Below the pieces are notes generated by a model that did no database searches, was not told the DNA's origin, and saw nothing but the letters and a program-made list of their open reading frames with translations. A program made the translations under genes and the position numbers. A stretch of 64,000 nt of DNA from NCBI GenBank assembly GCA_035578905.1, contig JAQJVL010000526.1, positions 1 through 64,000 of the forward strand. The letters run 5' to 3'. This stretch comes from Stictocephala bisonia. Its lineage: Eukaryota > Arthropoda > Insecta > Hemiptera > Membracidae. Positions 33,931 to 46,576 of this stretch are shown here, piece by piece (the first letter of the stretch is position 1; each line of letters begins with the position of its first letter).

Positions 33931-35205
33931 TTATATAACAATCACCTACGTAGTATTATATTATATAACAATTACCTACGCAGTATTAATTGTATTATAT
34001 AACATAATATATATTATAATATATAACAACTACCTACATATTATTATAATATATAAAAATCACCTACGTAGTATTATAGTATTATATTATATAACAATCA
34101 CCTGAGTAGTATTATGTTATATACCAATCACCTACGTAGTATTATAGTATTATATTATATAACAATGACCTGAGTAGTATTATGTTATATAGCAATCACC
34201 TACGTAGTATTATAGTATTATATTACAATCACCTGAGTAGTGTTATGTTATATAACAATCCCCTACGTAGTATTATATTATATAGCAATCACCTACTTAG
34301 TATTATATTATATAACAATTACCTACATAGTATTATATTATATAACAACTACCTACATATTATTATAATATATAAAAATCACCTACGTAGTATTATAGTA
34401 TTATATTATATAACAATGACCTGAGTAGTATTATGTTATATAGCAATCACCTACGTAGTATTATAGTATTATATTATATTACAATCACCTACGTAGTATT
34501 ATAGTATTATATTATATTACAATCACCTACGTAGTATTATATTATATTACAATCACCCACGTAGTATTATATTATATAACAATTACCTACATAGTATTAT
34601 ATTATATAACAACTACCTACATATTATTATAATATATAAAAATCACCTACGTAGTATTATAGTATTATATTACATTACAATCACCTACGTAGTATTATAG
34701 TATTATATTACATTACAATCACCTACGTAGTATTATATTATATAGCAATCACCTACGTAGTATTATATTATATAACAATGACCTGAGTAGTATTATGTTA
34801 TATAACAATCACCTACGTAGTATTATATTATATAGCAATCACCTACGTAGTATTATATTATATAACAATTACCTACATAGTATTATATTATATAACAACT
34901 ACCTACATATTATTATAATATATAAAAATCACCTACGTAGTATTATAGTATTATATTGTATAACAATCACCTGAGTAGTTTTATAGTATTATATTATATA
35001 ACAATCACCTGAGTAGTATTATGTTATATAGCAATCACCTACGTAGTATTATATTACATTACAATCACCTACGTAGTATTATATTATATAACAATCACCT
35101 ACGTAGTATTATATTACATTACAATCACCTACGTAGTATTATATTACATTACAATCACCTACGTAGTATTATATTATATAACAATCACCTACGCAGTATG
35201 TGATG
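33931..35205. repeat. Minisatellite with CCTACGTAGTATTATA core, ~1.27 kb
   Basis: Units of about 33-44 bases carry CAATCACCTACGTAGTATTA plus a variable (TTATA)-rich linker; variants include CCTGAGTAG and CTACATAG. Groups of four or five variant units recur in the same order, giving a higher-order structure. TACGTA is palindromic and the linkers are self-complementary TA runs. Frames through it (such as 34182-34424 and 35021-35203) are repeat translations. Confidence 0.9.
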
Positions 35206-35319
35206 TATGTCTATGTAAGTTTATGTTATTTAACGTGGTCTAGTTGTTTCTCAATCAATTACAATTGCATTTTCCTTTAAATTGTTTTAATTATTTTATA
35301 CGCTTATTATTGATTAATG

Positions 35320-35445
35320 TCATTTTCTAATGAATAGTCGGCCTTAGCTTGTAACAATGACTACATTCACTCATATATACTCATCACACTCTTTCGAAAT
35401 CCATATTCGCCCATACCTTGACGATCGGCGTCGTAAGAATAAATA
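35320..35445 (+). repeat. RepA, 3'-end fragment
   Basis: It shows CATTTTCTAATGAATAGTCG, GCTTGTAACAATGACTACAT, CGAAATCCATATTCGCCCAT and CTTGACGATCGGCGTCGTAA, followed by an A-rich AATAAATAAATA. This version resembles the tRNA-headed copy at 29390-29640 more than the long copies do. Confidence 0.7.
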
Positions 35446-35706
35446 AATACCACTTTGTCATTGGCCAGTTGCTGTTATGAGGCATTTTAGTGAATAGCTT
35501 CAATTTCCGTTTATTTCTTACGTCACATTCCATTATCCCTCGTCTAATAAATTGTAGTCTTCAATATTTGAGATCAATATGTCACAATGAGATGTGGAGG
35601 GTATTATTTTCGCAGGCTTGGTCCAATGATTAACAAAATATAAACAAACAGTGGTTCCGTTCAACAACTAAAACATAATACCCTTCATTCAGCAGTCATT
35701 AAGGAT

Positions 35707-36169
35707 TGTTACGAATCACCTTCCAGGTATCTAAGCCAATCCAGTTTCTTCCAAGAAGGACCGGAATGGCGGTTAATTTTCATGTAAGTGGAGCCAGAAC
35801 TTTCCTGAACTGGTTCCCAGAAGTATCTAGATCCCTTTCCATAATCACCTAGGCAATTCTAAACCTTCTGGACTTACACCGCTACGCTATATAAAGACAC
35901 CTCTCGGCCAACTTGACAGCCAGTGTGAGTCAGTGACAGTATGCATAGTGACAAATTCAGTCTCAGTGCAGTTAAAGTGACAGTGTGTTAACAGTGAGAG
36001 CACACGGAGCCGTATCAGATATTGTGTGTACACAGATATGAGTGTGACACTAATCGTTGTAAATTGTTAGTGCATTTATTTCAAGAGTCAAAATAGTAAT
36101 TAAATTTATAAATATCTCATTGTATATAATTTTCTTATTTAGAACGAGTAAATAAAATAAAATAATCGT
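35707..36169 (+). promoter_or_regulatory. Putative solo/truncated LTR with strong pol II promoter
   Basis: TGTTACGAATCACC at the left resembles the start of Gypsy-type LTRs. TATATAAA at 35888-35895 is followed 30-45 bases later by CCAGTGTGAGTCAGTG, containing arthropod initiator (TCAGT) matches, then repeated CAGTG motifs. AATAAAATAAAATAA near 36150 could serve as a poly(A) signal. No second LTR or coding region is present, and the right end runs into a RepB copy. A host non-coding transcript promoter is the alternative. Confidence 0.4.
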
Positions 36170-36374
36170 TTCCTTTAATTCACCACCACTATTTTTTGTG
36201 TTTCCGTTAATTCCTACCGCTTGATAAATTCTATTGTTCTAAAAGCTGTTCCCCAATCATTTTACGTCCACTGTGGTATTCCTTATCTGCTAGGGATTCG
36301 ATATAGCTGACCTGACCTAACCTTACCGTAATTGCGATAAAAAATAAGTGGTGGTGAATTAACAGAAAAGGTCC
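36170..36374 (-). mobile_element. RepB MITE, internally deleted copy
   Basis: The right end is intact (GTGGTGGTGAATTAACAGAA then AAGGTCC, ending 36374). The interior keeps TAAAAGCTGTTCCCCAATCA, CCACTGTGGTATTCCTTATC and CTAGGGATTCGATATAGC, then jumps to the CCTAACC region, missing the ACACGGAGAGC block. The left end is diverged. Confidence 0.7.
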
Positions 36375-36427
36375 AAAGAACAGTTAGTGCTGTAGACAGA
36401 AGAAGTTTCACTTTGCTGTTTCGGAAG

Positions 36428-36428
<1 letters not shown>

Positions 36429-36487
<59 letters not shown>

Positions 36488-36840
36488 TATAATTTTTTTG
36501 TCAGAGATATAATTTTTTTAAATTTATTTAGTAAAAATCATCTAAAGGCTCAGTTTTATATTTAGAAAAAAGCCCAAAAGTCATTAAATTATAGACAAAA
36601 ATAAAAATAAATAAATAGCGCATAATCTTCGGTCACAAAGCTATATTCAATCCATCAAGCCATTTAAGAACTGCCTCACTGTGTCTATTTATACTAGCTA
36701 ATCCCTTCGTAAAACAGCGCAAGGGGCACTCTAAAACTATGTGATCCATTGTTTGGATAGATTACCCACAATCACATGACTGATCTACCGTCCATCCCCA
36801 TTTGTATTTCCAGTTCGTCCCAGTTATACCGTAACATATC
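36429..36840 (-). mobile_element. LINE 3' end with (TA)n tail, R-T-G-x-G-R-C family
   Basis: On the minus strand coding remnants (AACTATGTGATCCATTGTTT, CAATCACATGACTGATCTAC, CCATCCCCATTTGTATTTCC) lead to a 3' UTR and end at ATACGATATATA with about 28 TA units (36429-36486). Layout and orientation equal those of the copy at 48300-48760. Confidence 0.65.
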
Positions 36841-37254
36841 AAACTTTACTTGAAATACAAATTACCTTGTTTCGGGATCTAAAAGATACAGAAAAATCAT
36901 TATGAGCTTATCACATTAGTGCATTAACACTTCAAAGGCTGTCTGGGACAGATTGTAGGCCGACGGGTGTTGTAATCGCTGCCACTGACGCGTGCCACGC
37001 CGGTGAATTGATTGTTTTGTACACCTGAGTTGCACCACTGCGGTCGGAGTTCCAGCACATTCTACAGTAACTTGCATTCACTTCACATATTTCTTGAAGG
37101 AAGTGCTTACATGCGTTATAACATCTAAAAATACCTGATTGGAATAAAATAAAAATTGTTTATTTCATTTATTCAACGCCAGTAAAGTTATATTTAAAAC
37201 TGTATATTTTTTTGACTTATACATAAAAAAAATACACACACAGCGTACGCGTGT

Positions 37255-37375
37255 GTGACCGGCGAGCATGCTCACGAACATGTTGGGCGTCCCCATAGAC
37301 GGCCGAGCATGTTCGCCACCAACACCATCACGAACATGTTCGCCCACCCACCCACCCCTACACGTACAGTGCTCT
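37255..37375. repeat. GAACATGTTCGCC repeat plus CACGTACAGTG unit
   Basis: Four variants of the palindromic GAACATGTTC / GAGCATGTTC motif occur within 90 bases, alternating with GCCACCAACACCATCAC-type spacers. They are followed by CCCACCCACCCCTACACGTACAGTG, related (over its 11-base core) to the foldback minisatellite. Confidence 0.6.
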
Positions 37376-37489
37376 CACATTCCTTAACATGATCAGTCCA
37401 TCTAATTATTATTTTTAAATTCTTTTTCTCATGCTTTTCTCTAGATTTCTCATAATTTCTAGAGAAATCTCATAATTAGATAATTTAGT

Positions 37490-37900
37490 CCCATCCGCCC
37501 AACCACACACGTGCTATAGACCCATCCGCCCACCCACACACGTACTATAGACCCATCCGCCCACCAACACACGTACTGTAGACGCACCGACCCACCCACA
37601 CACGTACTGTAGACCCATCCGCCCAACCACACACGTACTATAGACCCATCCGCCCACCCACACAAGTACCATAGACCCATCCGCCCACCAACACACGTAC
37701 TGTAGACCCACCGATCCGCCCACACACGTACTGTAGACCCATCCGCCCACCAACACCTGTACTGTAGACCCACCCACACACGTACTATAGACCCATCCGC
37801 CCACCAACACCTGTACTGTAGACCCACCCACACACGTACTATAGACCCATACGCCCACCAACACCTGTACTGTAGACCCATCCACACACTTACTACCCAT
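37490..37900. repeat. ~31-bp minisatellite (ACCCATCCGCCCACC / ACACGTACTGTAG)
   Basis: About 13 units alternate between ACCCATCCGCCCACCAACAC + GTACTGTAG and shorter CCCACCCACACACGTACTAT forms, about 27-45 bases each. The ACACGTACTGTAG phrase is a relative of CACGTACAGTG in the dispersed foldback family. Minus-strand frames across it are artefacts. Confidence 0.85.
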
Positions 37901-38274
37901 ATCGACCCCACAAACACGAATCCATATAAATTGTTCACCGTGGATTCAGGGGTTTTTCAATTAAAATTTTTTAAATATAACATATATTTTCACTCCAAAA
38001 GCGATGTATATACTTTAATATTACGTAGTCTTCCATCCAAAACACGAATATGACATCCATTTCTTCCTACCACAAATAAAAACTGAGATATTAAAAAAAA
38101 ACAGGTTTGGTTAAGTTAGGTTAGGTTAGTTCAAGTTAAGTTATGTTAGATTAGGATTGTAATATGTATTCATGGTCATAATATACTAACATAACCTAAC
38201 AACTTAACGTTATTAGTCAGTTATTATTCGTCGTATGGATGATTCCATATCATATTATTATTATTCATTTTTCA

Positions 38275-38575
38275 TTCATAAGAGGCCGATCGTCAACATA
38301 TGGGGGAATATGAGGGGCGAATGAGTGTGATGAGAAGATGAACGAGTGTAGTCATTGTTACTAAATAAGGTGGACTGTTTCTTAGAAAGAGCTATTTATT
38401 AACAGCCCAATAGCCAGAGAAACTAAGGGGCCAACAGCTTTATGTGGGATCCGAACCACGTAATACTGATCTCATTTTCAGCTAACTACAGTAACAAGTT
38501 CTCCTCCATAGACAACATGTGAATTTTAATACAATCCAACGTGGACAGTAGTATCCACGTTTCTGGTTTGTTCCA
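38275..38575 (-). repeat. RepA, partial
   Basis: Reverse RepA: AGGCCGATCGTCAACATATG, GAATATGAGGGGCGAATGAG, GTCATTGTTACTAAATAAGG, AACAGCTTTATGTGGGATCC, GAACCACGTAATACTGATCT, then a weaker AACATGGACAGTAG-like part. Just upstream (38105-38160) lies a run of TTAGGTTAGGTTAG-type motifs. Confidence 0.7.
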
Positions 38576-39288
38576 AAATTCAGATTCAGGATAAAATACT
38601 GCATAATATTAATGAAATATGCATGGTTGTTTGTGTTCATTTCTTTATTTTTTTGTCAAAAATTGGTATTCCCGCCGTAACTGCCTATATACTCGTGTTC
38701 ATAGGGTTAATATTGACTGTTTTAACAAATAAAAATCGTAAAGCATAAAAATCATGTGGGACTCCAGTATTTACGCAAAACGTTATAAATTTAATATGTT
38801 TTTAAACCATTAAAAGTAACTTTTCAGAAACCACGGAGGAAGTAAGTTACAAATCCGAGTTAAACTCTGAAGTACAGACTGTGAATTACTTATATTACTT
38901 CATCTAGAGTTGAAAACAAGATGATATGACGAAAGGAGAACTTGTATAGTCAGTTTACGTTGAAGACGAAGTTATTCCCCGAAACCTTTGTGAAAATATC
39001 CCTAGATGTATCAAAACTTTCCACAGCACATCACATTCTGTAAAGAGCATTACCTACATTACCTTTCTGGTTGAATGATTGTAATAATTTCAAAATCTAT
39101 GTACATCTTAACTTTGAATATGAAACCATGTACAAGATGAATGTAACTTTGAAGTTGCGTACACGTACATTGTACTCGGATGTAATAAAATATTAAAGAT
39201 ACTATCTTTTTATAAATAAAGTAGATTCATATGGTGGTTGATAGTTATTTGAGTTAGTTGACATTAAACTAGTTATTTGAGAAATAAA

Positions 39289-39309
39289 CCCTGTATATTA
39301 TATACAGGG
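39289..39309. other. Perfect 21-bp palindrome beginning a transposon-like end
   Basis: CCCTGTATAT-T-ATATACAGGG is a perfect palindrome. The right half continues as ATACAGGGTGTACCGTAAGT, the kind of ACAGGGTGT start seen at ends of several insect DNA transposons. A partner end was not found. Confidence 0.4.
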
Positions 39310-39734
39310 TGTACCGTAAGTATCCAGCCAAACTTCTTGAGGTGATTCCTTGGCTGCAAAAAAAAAATATGTGTACGAATCGTCTATCTCGCACCGTTAT
39401 CCGTCTGTCTGTCTGTATGTGATTTTTACAAAAGAGACAATATCTCTAAAATTATTTAAAATATTTTATAGGTAAGAATATGATCTTTATAGTATTTATT
39501 TGACATTATAATTTAATTTTTTCAAATTGATGGCTATTGCAATGTTTTAAATACACATCTTAATAATTTTAAATGTTATTAAAATGCATGTAAGTTACAA
39601 ACATTTTTTTAAATCTTAAAACCTTAAAGATTTACGCATAGAATAAAACCAAAAACATTAATTTTTTACTTTCTGTAAATATTTATTTCTGTGCGAGCCT
39701 CTCAGTGTCGGCACTTTATTTATTTCTATCTACC

Positions 39735-39885
39735 CTTTTGGTACAGTGCTATAACCCAGCTACTAGAAGACAAAATGATGTAGAGATTGTAGGCGATAGG
39801 TTCTATACGCAGTCCTCTAATATCGATACGGTGTCCGCTCAGTGGCTGTCATCAACGTGGACACTATTAGAGAAGACTGGATTAT
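39735..39885 (+). repeat. RepA, 5' fragment
   Basis: It has TATAACCCAGCTACTAGAAG, GAGATTGTAGGCGATAGGTT, GATACGGTGTCCGCTCAGTG and ACGTGGACACTATTAGAGAA, the first ~150 bases of RepA, ending at GAAGACTGGA. Confidence 0.7.
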
Positions 39886-39948
39886 AACAAAAAACTTATG
39901 ATCACAAAAATATAATAGTATTGATTTTAGAGTAAAAATTTAATAATT

Positions 39949-40035
39949 GTAGGCTGGCCGAGCAGTCCTTAGACCTGACTTAGCATCAGGATTTTGAGCC
40001 TTGTTTGGAGATAGTGCAGGTTTGATTCCGGCTGG
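39949..40035 (+). mobile_element. tRNA-Leu/Ser-like SINE head or pseudogene
   Basis: TGGCCGAGCAGTCC (39955-39968) fits an A box of the long-variable-arm tRNAs. CCTGA-CTTAGCA-TCAGG is a perfect anticodon arm, and GGTTTGATTCC (40019-40029) fits a B box. The base after the TAG anticodon is C rather than a purine and the variable arm is irregular, so function is doubtful. Confidence 0.5.
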
Positions 40036-40375
40036 ATTTTAAGTTTTTATCAGTAATACTCATTTTGTGCTGTACTGCTTCGCCCCCTAACACTGTCTAA
40101 AAAAATCCATCGCTCAAATTGACAATCTTTGGGGAATGGGCTGAGTAAACCTGAGAAGGAAATCGAAACACTTCTTTAAATGTATATAGATGAAATAAAA
40201 AAAATTAACATTTTTGTTTTTAATATATACCACTTTGACAAAACATTCTTGTTCCGGTATAATTTTGATCAAGAATCTCAACTTAGTTCTTGCTGGGAAA
40301 AAAAAACTCATATATAATATTAAGTGGTAGTAAATAACTCCCATATTACTGAATTTACATCAATTGTCTTTAAAT

Positions 40376-41704
<1,329 letters not shown>

Positions 41705-41710
<6 letters not shown>

Positions 41711-42223
41711 TATTGATATATATTATTATAATAATGATAATTTTTACGGATTATGTTTCGTATTGAATAATTTACTATTACTATTTTTAAGTTTTATTAA
41801 TTAATCAGTCCATTCTATTTTTTTTTTTTTTTTATTTTCAAGTCCGTTGAACATTTAAAAATAAAAATTTACATTTACTGTGAGTTCAATAACCTTTCAT
41901 TGCTTTTGTGGTCTAAAATAATAAAAACATGTGTGTTTTCGACAACAATAATGTTGATAATTTGTTTTTACAACTATAAATACATCAGTATATAAGAGGT
42001 TTACCGACATTTCCAATTGTATTCACAACCTCGGTAGAGAGTGGATTAAATGCCACTTCAATATTAACCACACTTGCTGTGCCTGGGAGAACGTGTGTGC
42101 GGTCTATAACCAAACAACAGCGCCTAAAGTGGAGCCAGAATTGCGTTGGATAGTAAATAATATAATTTAAATTTGTAAATTTAATTTATTTAATACATGT
42201 TTGATATTGCTGGACTTTATCTT

Positions 42224-42256
<33 letters not shown>

Positions 42257-44034
42257 TTATATATAAGGAAGTCAAATAAAAACTCTAATTATCATTCGGT
42301 TTGACATAAAGTATTATACAGAGCGCGTTTAGAGGTGTAAGCAGCGGACGGGAACGTTCCACCGCTGAGCTGCTTTGCTTCACGGTTGTGACTAACTTCC
42401 GCCTTAAAGTGTTCAACTTCCGCAACAGTGTTTAGACGAAAAAAAAAAAAAATAACTGAAACTAACTATACTTTTTTTTAATTGCTATTTATTGTTTGCA
42501 CTATTATTCATTCTTATTGGTATATTAAATAATGATTTAATTTGACCGTTATTACGGTTGTTAAGTTAGTGTTAATCAAACAAACCAAAGGCGAATGATG
42601 CTAATAACGCAGTGGGCGGAGCTTGCTACTGCACTGCCAACCAATGGCCTACCATCTTCTTTGATGCCATAGCAATTTTTATGGAACTACACAGTAGAAG
42701 AAGATTAGTTCTCTATCTCACTTCCACCACTCAGTGCATCTCTCTCGTTCAGATGCATTGAATAGGTCAATTTTTAAGTAGCGTATCTATAAATATATTC
42801 GGCTATTGGAAATATATAGGTAAAAAAAGTTAACTTTTTTTGTAACTTGATAGATTAACAATATATTATTTCGGCGTTTGATATCAAATAATATAAAAAT
42901 AAATGTAAAAACACTTTCAAATGTTTAAATGAACTAAGGATTAATACCTTGAGTATTATAGAGAGCCTTACGTAGAAGATCTCATTAATTACATTATCAT
43001 AGAACCATAATAAAAACCACATAGGCCTACCTTAGCATAATTAACCACTTTAACCTCTTTAAAAAGGCAGTCATATAAAAAGTGCAGTTTTTCAAACAAA
43101 ATAATAATTTTCTAAATATTTTATTGGCTTATCACTAAACTGACGAATTTAAAACTTGTATCTGAATACAGAAATTTTACTGTTATGATATTTTTTTATT
43201 CTTCTCCCTTCTCTTTATACTACGAGAGTAAAATGATTGACAGTTAAAAATCATGTTTTATGCATTATTTTATTCTACGTTACTTACGGAATGCGTTCAA
43301 TTTATGATACATAATATACTACTCATGATACATAATATATAGTATCTTGGTAGCATGACTCTTTTGATAAAAAAAAATAATAACAATAATTTCGCCAGTC
43401 ACCTATTTTTTTATGATGTATTTAGTTCATTAAACAATTGGAAAATTATAAGAAATATACATATTTAAATTATACTATCTATACTGATTGACTTGAAATA
43501 TCGAAAGTATTTGTGGCCTTTTATACTATATTATGTTGTCTGTTTGAATGTTTGGTTATAAAAAAATCAAACATTTAAGCTCTTCCCACAAAAGAGTCTT
43601 GGTGATCCTGTCCAAATCAATTGATTTTGCATCAAACCACTCACCGTACAAGGAACTATAAAAAATATCGTTGACCTTTAGTATTTTTTCTTCCTTTTAT
43701 CTTTTTTGTCAATTGTGTAGTTACTCTGTGGCCTTCCTATTTTTGTTTGCTGTTTTTTATTTTTAATTGGAGAGGGTGGGACCTACATAAGTGTTACTAT
43801 ATGTGGAAAAATTGATTTTATTTTAAATCCTCCTGTGCGTATTGAGGGTTGGGGGGGGGGGGTGATGCACACGAGTCTTTATTTGGAACGGCCAAACTCC
43901 TGTCACAATTGCCAATTGATAGTCACTGGAGAAATAAAAATCTCTTAGTAAATTTCATGTATACGAAGAAAACCTGTAGCACCGTTAACATTAATGCACA
44001 TGTAATTTATGAGCCAACTGTTGTTGTTCATCAG
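41705..44034. other. Intergenic, no gene recognised; poly-T runs
   Basis: A T-run of about 30 bases lies at 42224-42254 and a shorter one near 41819-41833; a G-run is at 43848-43861. GC-richer patches at about 42000-42150 and 42310-42430 show no known motif and no frame of note. The 42000-42150 patch starts with TATATAAGAGG and could be promoter-like or LTR-like, but I could not confirm this. Confidence 0.4.
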
Positions 44035-44490
44035 TAAAACGGCGATCGTAGAGATATGGGAGAATATGAGGGGCGAATGAGTGTGATGAGTGTAGACTGT
44101 GTCATAATAAAGTATTGTAGACTGTGTCATTGTTACTAACTAAGATCGACTGTTCATTAGAAAGAGGCATTTAATAATAGCTCAATAACCACGGCAACTA
44201 AGAGACTTACTGCTTTACGTGGAATACGAACCACATAGTACGGTCTGATTTTTAGCTAATTTACAAGGCTGATACTCAGTTTTCTTTCCTACACAACATC
44301 CTGACCCCAACTACCACCCAACATGGACGTTCCAGACTTCTTTAGTAGTGTCCACGTCCATGAAAACTATTGAGTTAACGCTGAGTCAGTATTTAGAAGA
44401 TCGAGCATTTGAACCTATCGCCTACAATCTCCACAAAACTTTCCGCCAAGGACCTGGGTTATAGCACTGTGTCATTAGGGCCATGTTGAG
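44035..44490 (-). repeat. RepA, near full-length copy
   Basis: Reverse RepA in full: AAACGGCGATCGTAGAGATA, GGGAGAATATGAGGGGCGAA, CATTGTTACTAACTAAGATC, CTGCTTTACGTGGAATACGA, CCAACATGGACGTTCCAGAC, GTGTCCACGTCCATGAAAAC, CCTATCGCCTACAATCTCCA and TAGCACTGTGTCATTAGGGC. It lies 500 bases before the RepA-derived 147-bp array. Confidence 0.8.
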
Positions 44491-44989
44491 ATTATTCAAG
44501 AAGGGAGTGAAGCTCTGTCAATAAATGGCATTAATTGCTAGAAGTTCTCCGAACAGTCTGCATACGATCCTAGCGACAGTAATTTTTATATTTCATAACT
44601 AACTAAAGGTCATTAATACAGTTGTATCATACCGTAGTCAATATGGTTGTGACAAGAAGTCATAAATCAAGGTGAAATTATGTCAGTTATTTTTGTCAAA
44701 CAACGTGTGAAATTACATAATTTGAAGTGGAACGCCAAATTAAACAGTCTGGACCCTGGAGTGTAACAGTGGCACTGGAATTTCATTACGTCACAGACAG
44801 CTGACCCATGTCACACTCAAGCCGACTTATATTTAGCATCTCAACTGACCAGTTTTAATAAGACGAGAAAGACCTGTTCAGGCACAGTATTATATGGTAT
44901 TAAGTTATGATTCTAGAAAAAAATTGGGAATCTAAGAAAATTCTAAAACACTATCATATCATCTTAACAGTCAGTCCTAAGAAATCAAA

Positions 44990-46576
44990 CTGAGACCCTC
45001 TAAAGAGGATCAACAGCATTCGTTCAATGGTTGCCATCGACGTGGACATTACTAGAGACGTTTGGGGTGTCCATGTTAGGTAATAGTCAACGAATATTGT
45101 GACGGGGAGAGAAGTGAGTATTTAGGTTGTCAATTAACTGAAAATCAGAATATTAATATGTAGTTCACATTCAACATAAAGCTTTAGGTCCCTTAGTTGA
45201 CCTGGATATTGGGGTGTCCATGTTAGGTAATAGTCAACGAATATTGTGACGGGGAGAGAAGTGAGTATTTAGGTTGTCAATTAACTGAAAATCAGAATAT
45301 TAATACGTAGTTCACATTCAACATAAAGCTTTAGGTCCCTTAGTTGACCTGGATATTGGGGTGTCCATGTTAGGTAATAGTCAACGAATATTGTGACGGG
45401 GAGAGAAGTGAGTATTTAGGTTGACAATTAACTGAAAATCAGAACATTAATACGTAGTTCACATTCAACATAAAGCGTTAGGTCCCTTAGTTGACCTGGA
45501 TATTGGGGTGTCCATGTTAGGTAATAGTCAACGAATATTGTGACGGGGAGAGAAGTGAGTATTTAGGTTGACAATTAACTGAAAATCAGAACATTAATAC
45601 GTAGTTCACATTCAACATAAAGCGTTAGGTCCCTTAGTTGACCTGGATATTGGGGTGTCCATGTTAGGTAATAGTCAATAAATATTGTGACGGGGAGAGA
45701 AGTGAGTATTTAGGTTGTCAATTAACTGAAAATCAGAACATTAATACGTAGTTCACATTCAACATAAAGCGTTAGGTCCCTTAGTTGACCTGGATATTGG
45801 GGTGTCCATGTATTAAGTGATACATAATATCACTGTACGTGTATGTGTGGGTGGGCGGTTCATCACCACTGTACGTATATAGGTAGGTGGGCAGGTCAAT
45901 ATAATAGTACGTGTATGGGCGGCTGAGTATGACTGATGACCTCCTTGAAGTGCTGTGGAGGCTCTTCACGCAGGTGTCCTGGAAGATGGTTGAAGTAAAT
46001 TGCTTCTTTCTAGGATGGTTTTTTTTCGTAAAGACTTAGATGGTGAGGTGTAGGGTGAAATTAGATGATAACGGATGTTGTATGTATATAGATGTAGATA
46101 TTTGTGAAACTGAAATAAAAACAAGACACATGACATTTGTGTTGGAGGGCAGAAGAAAAGCCATTGTTAATACCCTTGATATGCTATTATTGACCCACCC
46201 GACCACCCATACACGTACAGTGATATTGACCTGCCCACCCACCCATATACGTACAGTAATGATGAACCGCCCACCCACACGTACACGTACAGTGATATTA
46301 ATAGTCAATGAATATTGTGACGGGGAGAGAAGTGAGTATTTAGGTTGTCAATTAACTGAAAATCAGAACATTAATACGTAGTTCACATTCAACATAAAGC
46401 GTTAGGTCCCTTAGTTGACCTGGATATTGGGGTGTCCATGTTAGGTAATAGTCAACGAATATTGTGACGGGGAGAGAAGTGAGTGTTTAGGTTGTCAATT
46501 AACTGAAAATCAGAACATTAATACGTAGTTCATATTCAACATAAAGCGTTAGGTCCCTTAGTTGACCTGGATATTG
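44990..46576 (+). repeat. 147-bp tandem array derived from RepA
   Basis: The junction GGGGTGTCCATGTTAGG recurs at 45064, 45211, 45358, 45505, 45652 and 45799, exactly 147 bases apart. After an insertion it resumes with junctions at 46429 and 46576. Each unit spans RepA from GGTGTCCATGTT through TGAAAATCAGA and TACGTAGTTCACATTCAACA to GGTCCCTTAGTTGACCTGGA. Units are nearly identical (single-base variants such as AAGCTTTAGG/AAGCGTTAGG), so amplification is recent. A partial RepA 5' part at 44990-45063 leads in. Confidence 0.95.
45822..46299. mobile_element. Foldback element with minisatellite inverted ends, inserted in the 147-bp array
   Basis: The array phase shows about 483 extra bases between the junction at 45799 and the one at 46429. 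The left end AATATCACTGTACGTGTATG, then GTGGGTGGGCGGTTCATCA, CACTGTACGTATATAGGTAG and a third unit, is mirrored at the right (46190-46299) as GACCTGCCCACCCACCCATA, GATGAACCGCCCACCCACA and GTACAGTGATATT. Each end has about three ~35-base units. The ~270-base middle has a + frame starting M-V-R-C-R-V-K-L-D-D that I do not recognise. No transposase is present. The exact target duplication was not resolved. Confidence 0.8.

Noticed and set aside
37459..37938. 159- and 128-codon minus-strand frames rich in V-G-G-W-V-Y-S-T-C-V
   Set aside because: Translation of the ~31-bp minisatellite; two overlapping frames give the same repeat.
39949..40035. Functional tRNA-Leu
   Set aside because: C at position 37, an irregular variable arm and no acceptor stem; better read as a SINE head or pseudogene.
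42000..42180. Second LTR-like promoter (TATATAAGAGG ... GCGCCTAAAGTGGAGCC)
   Set aside because: There is a TATA-like start but no terminal repeat, no matching copy and no convincing primer-binding site.
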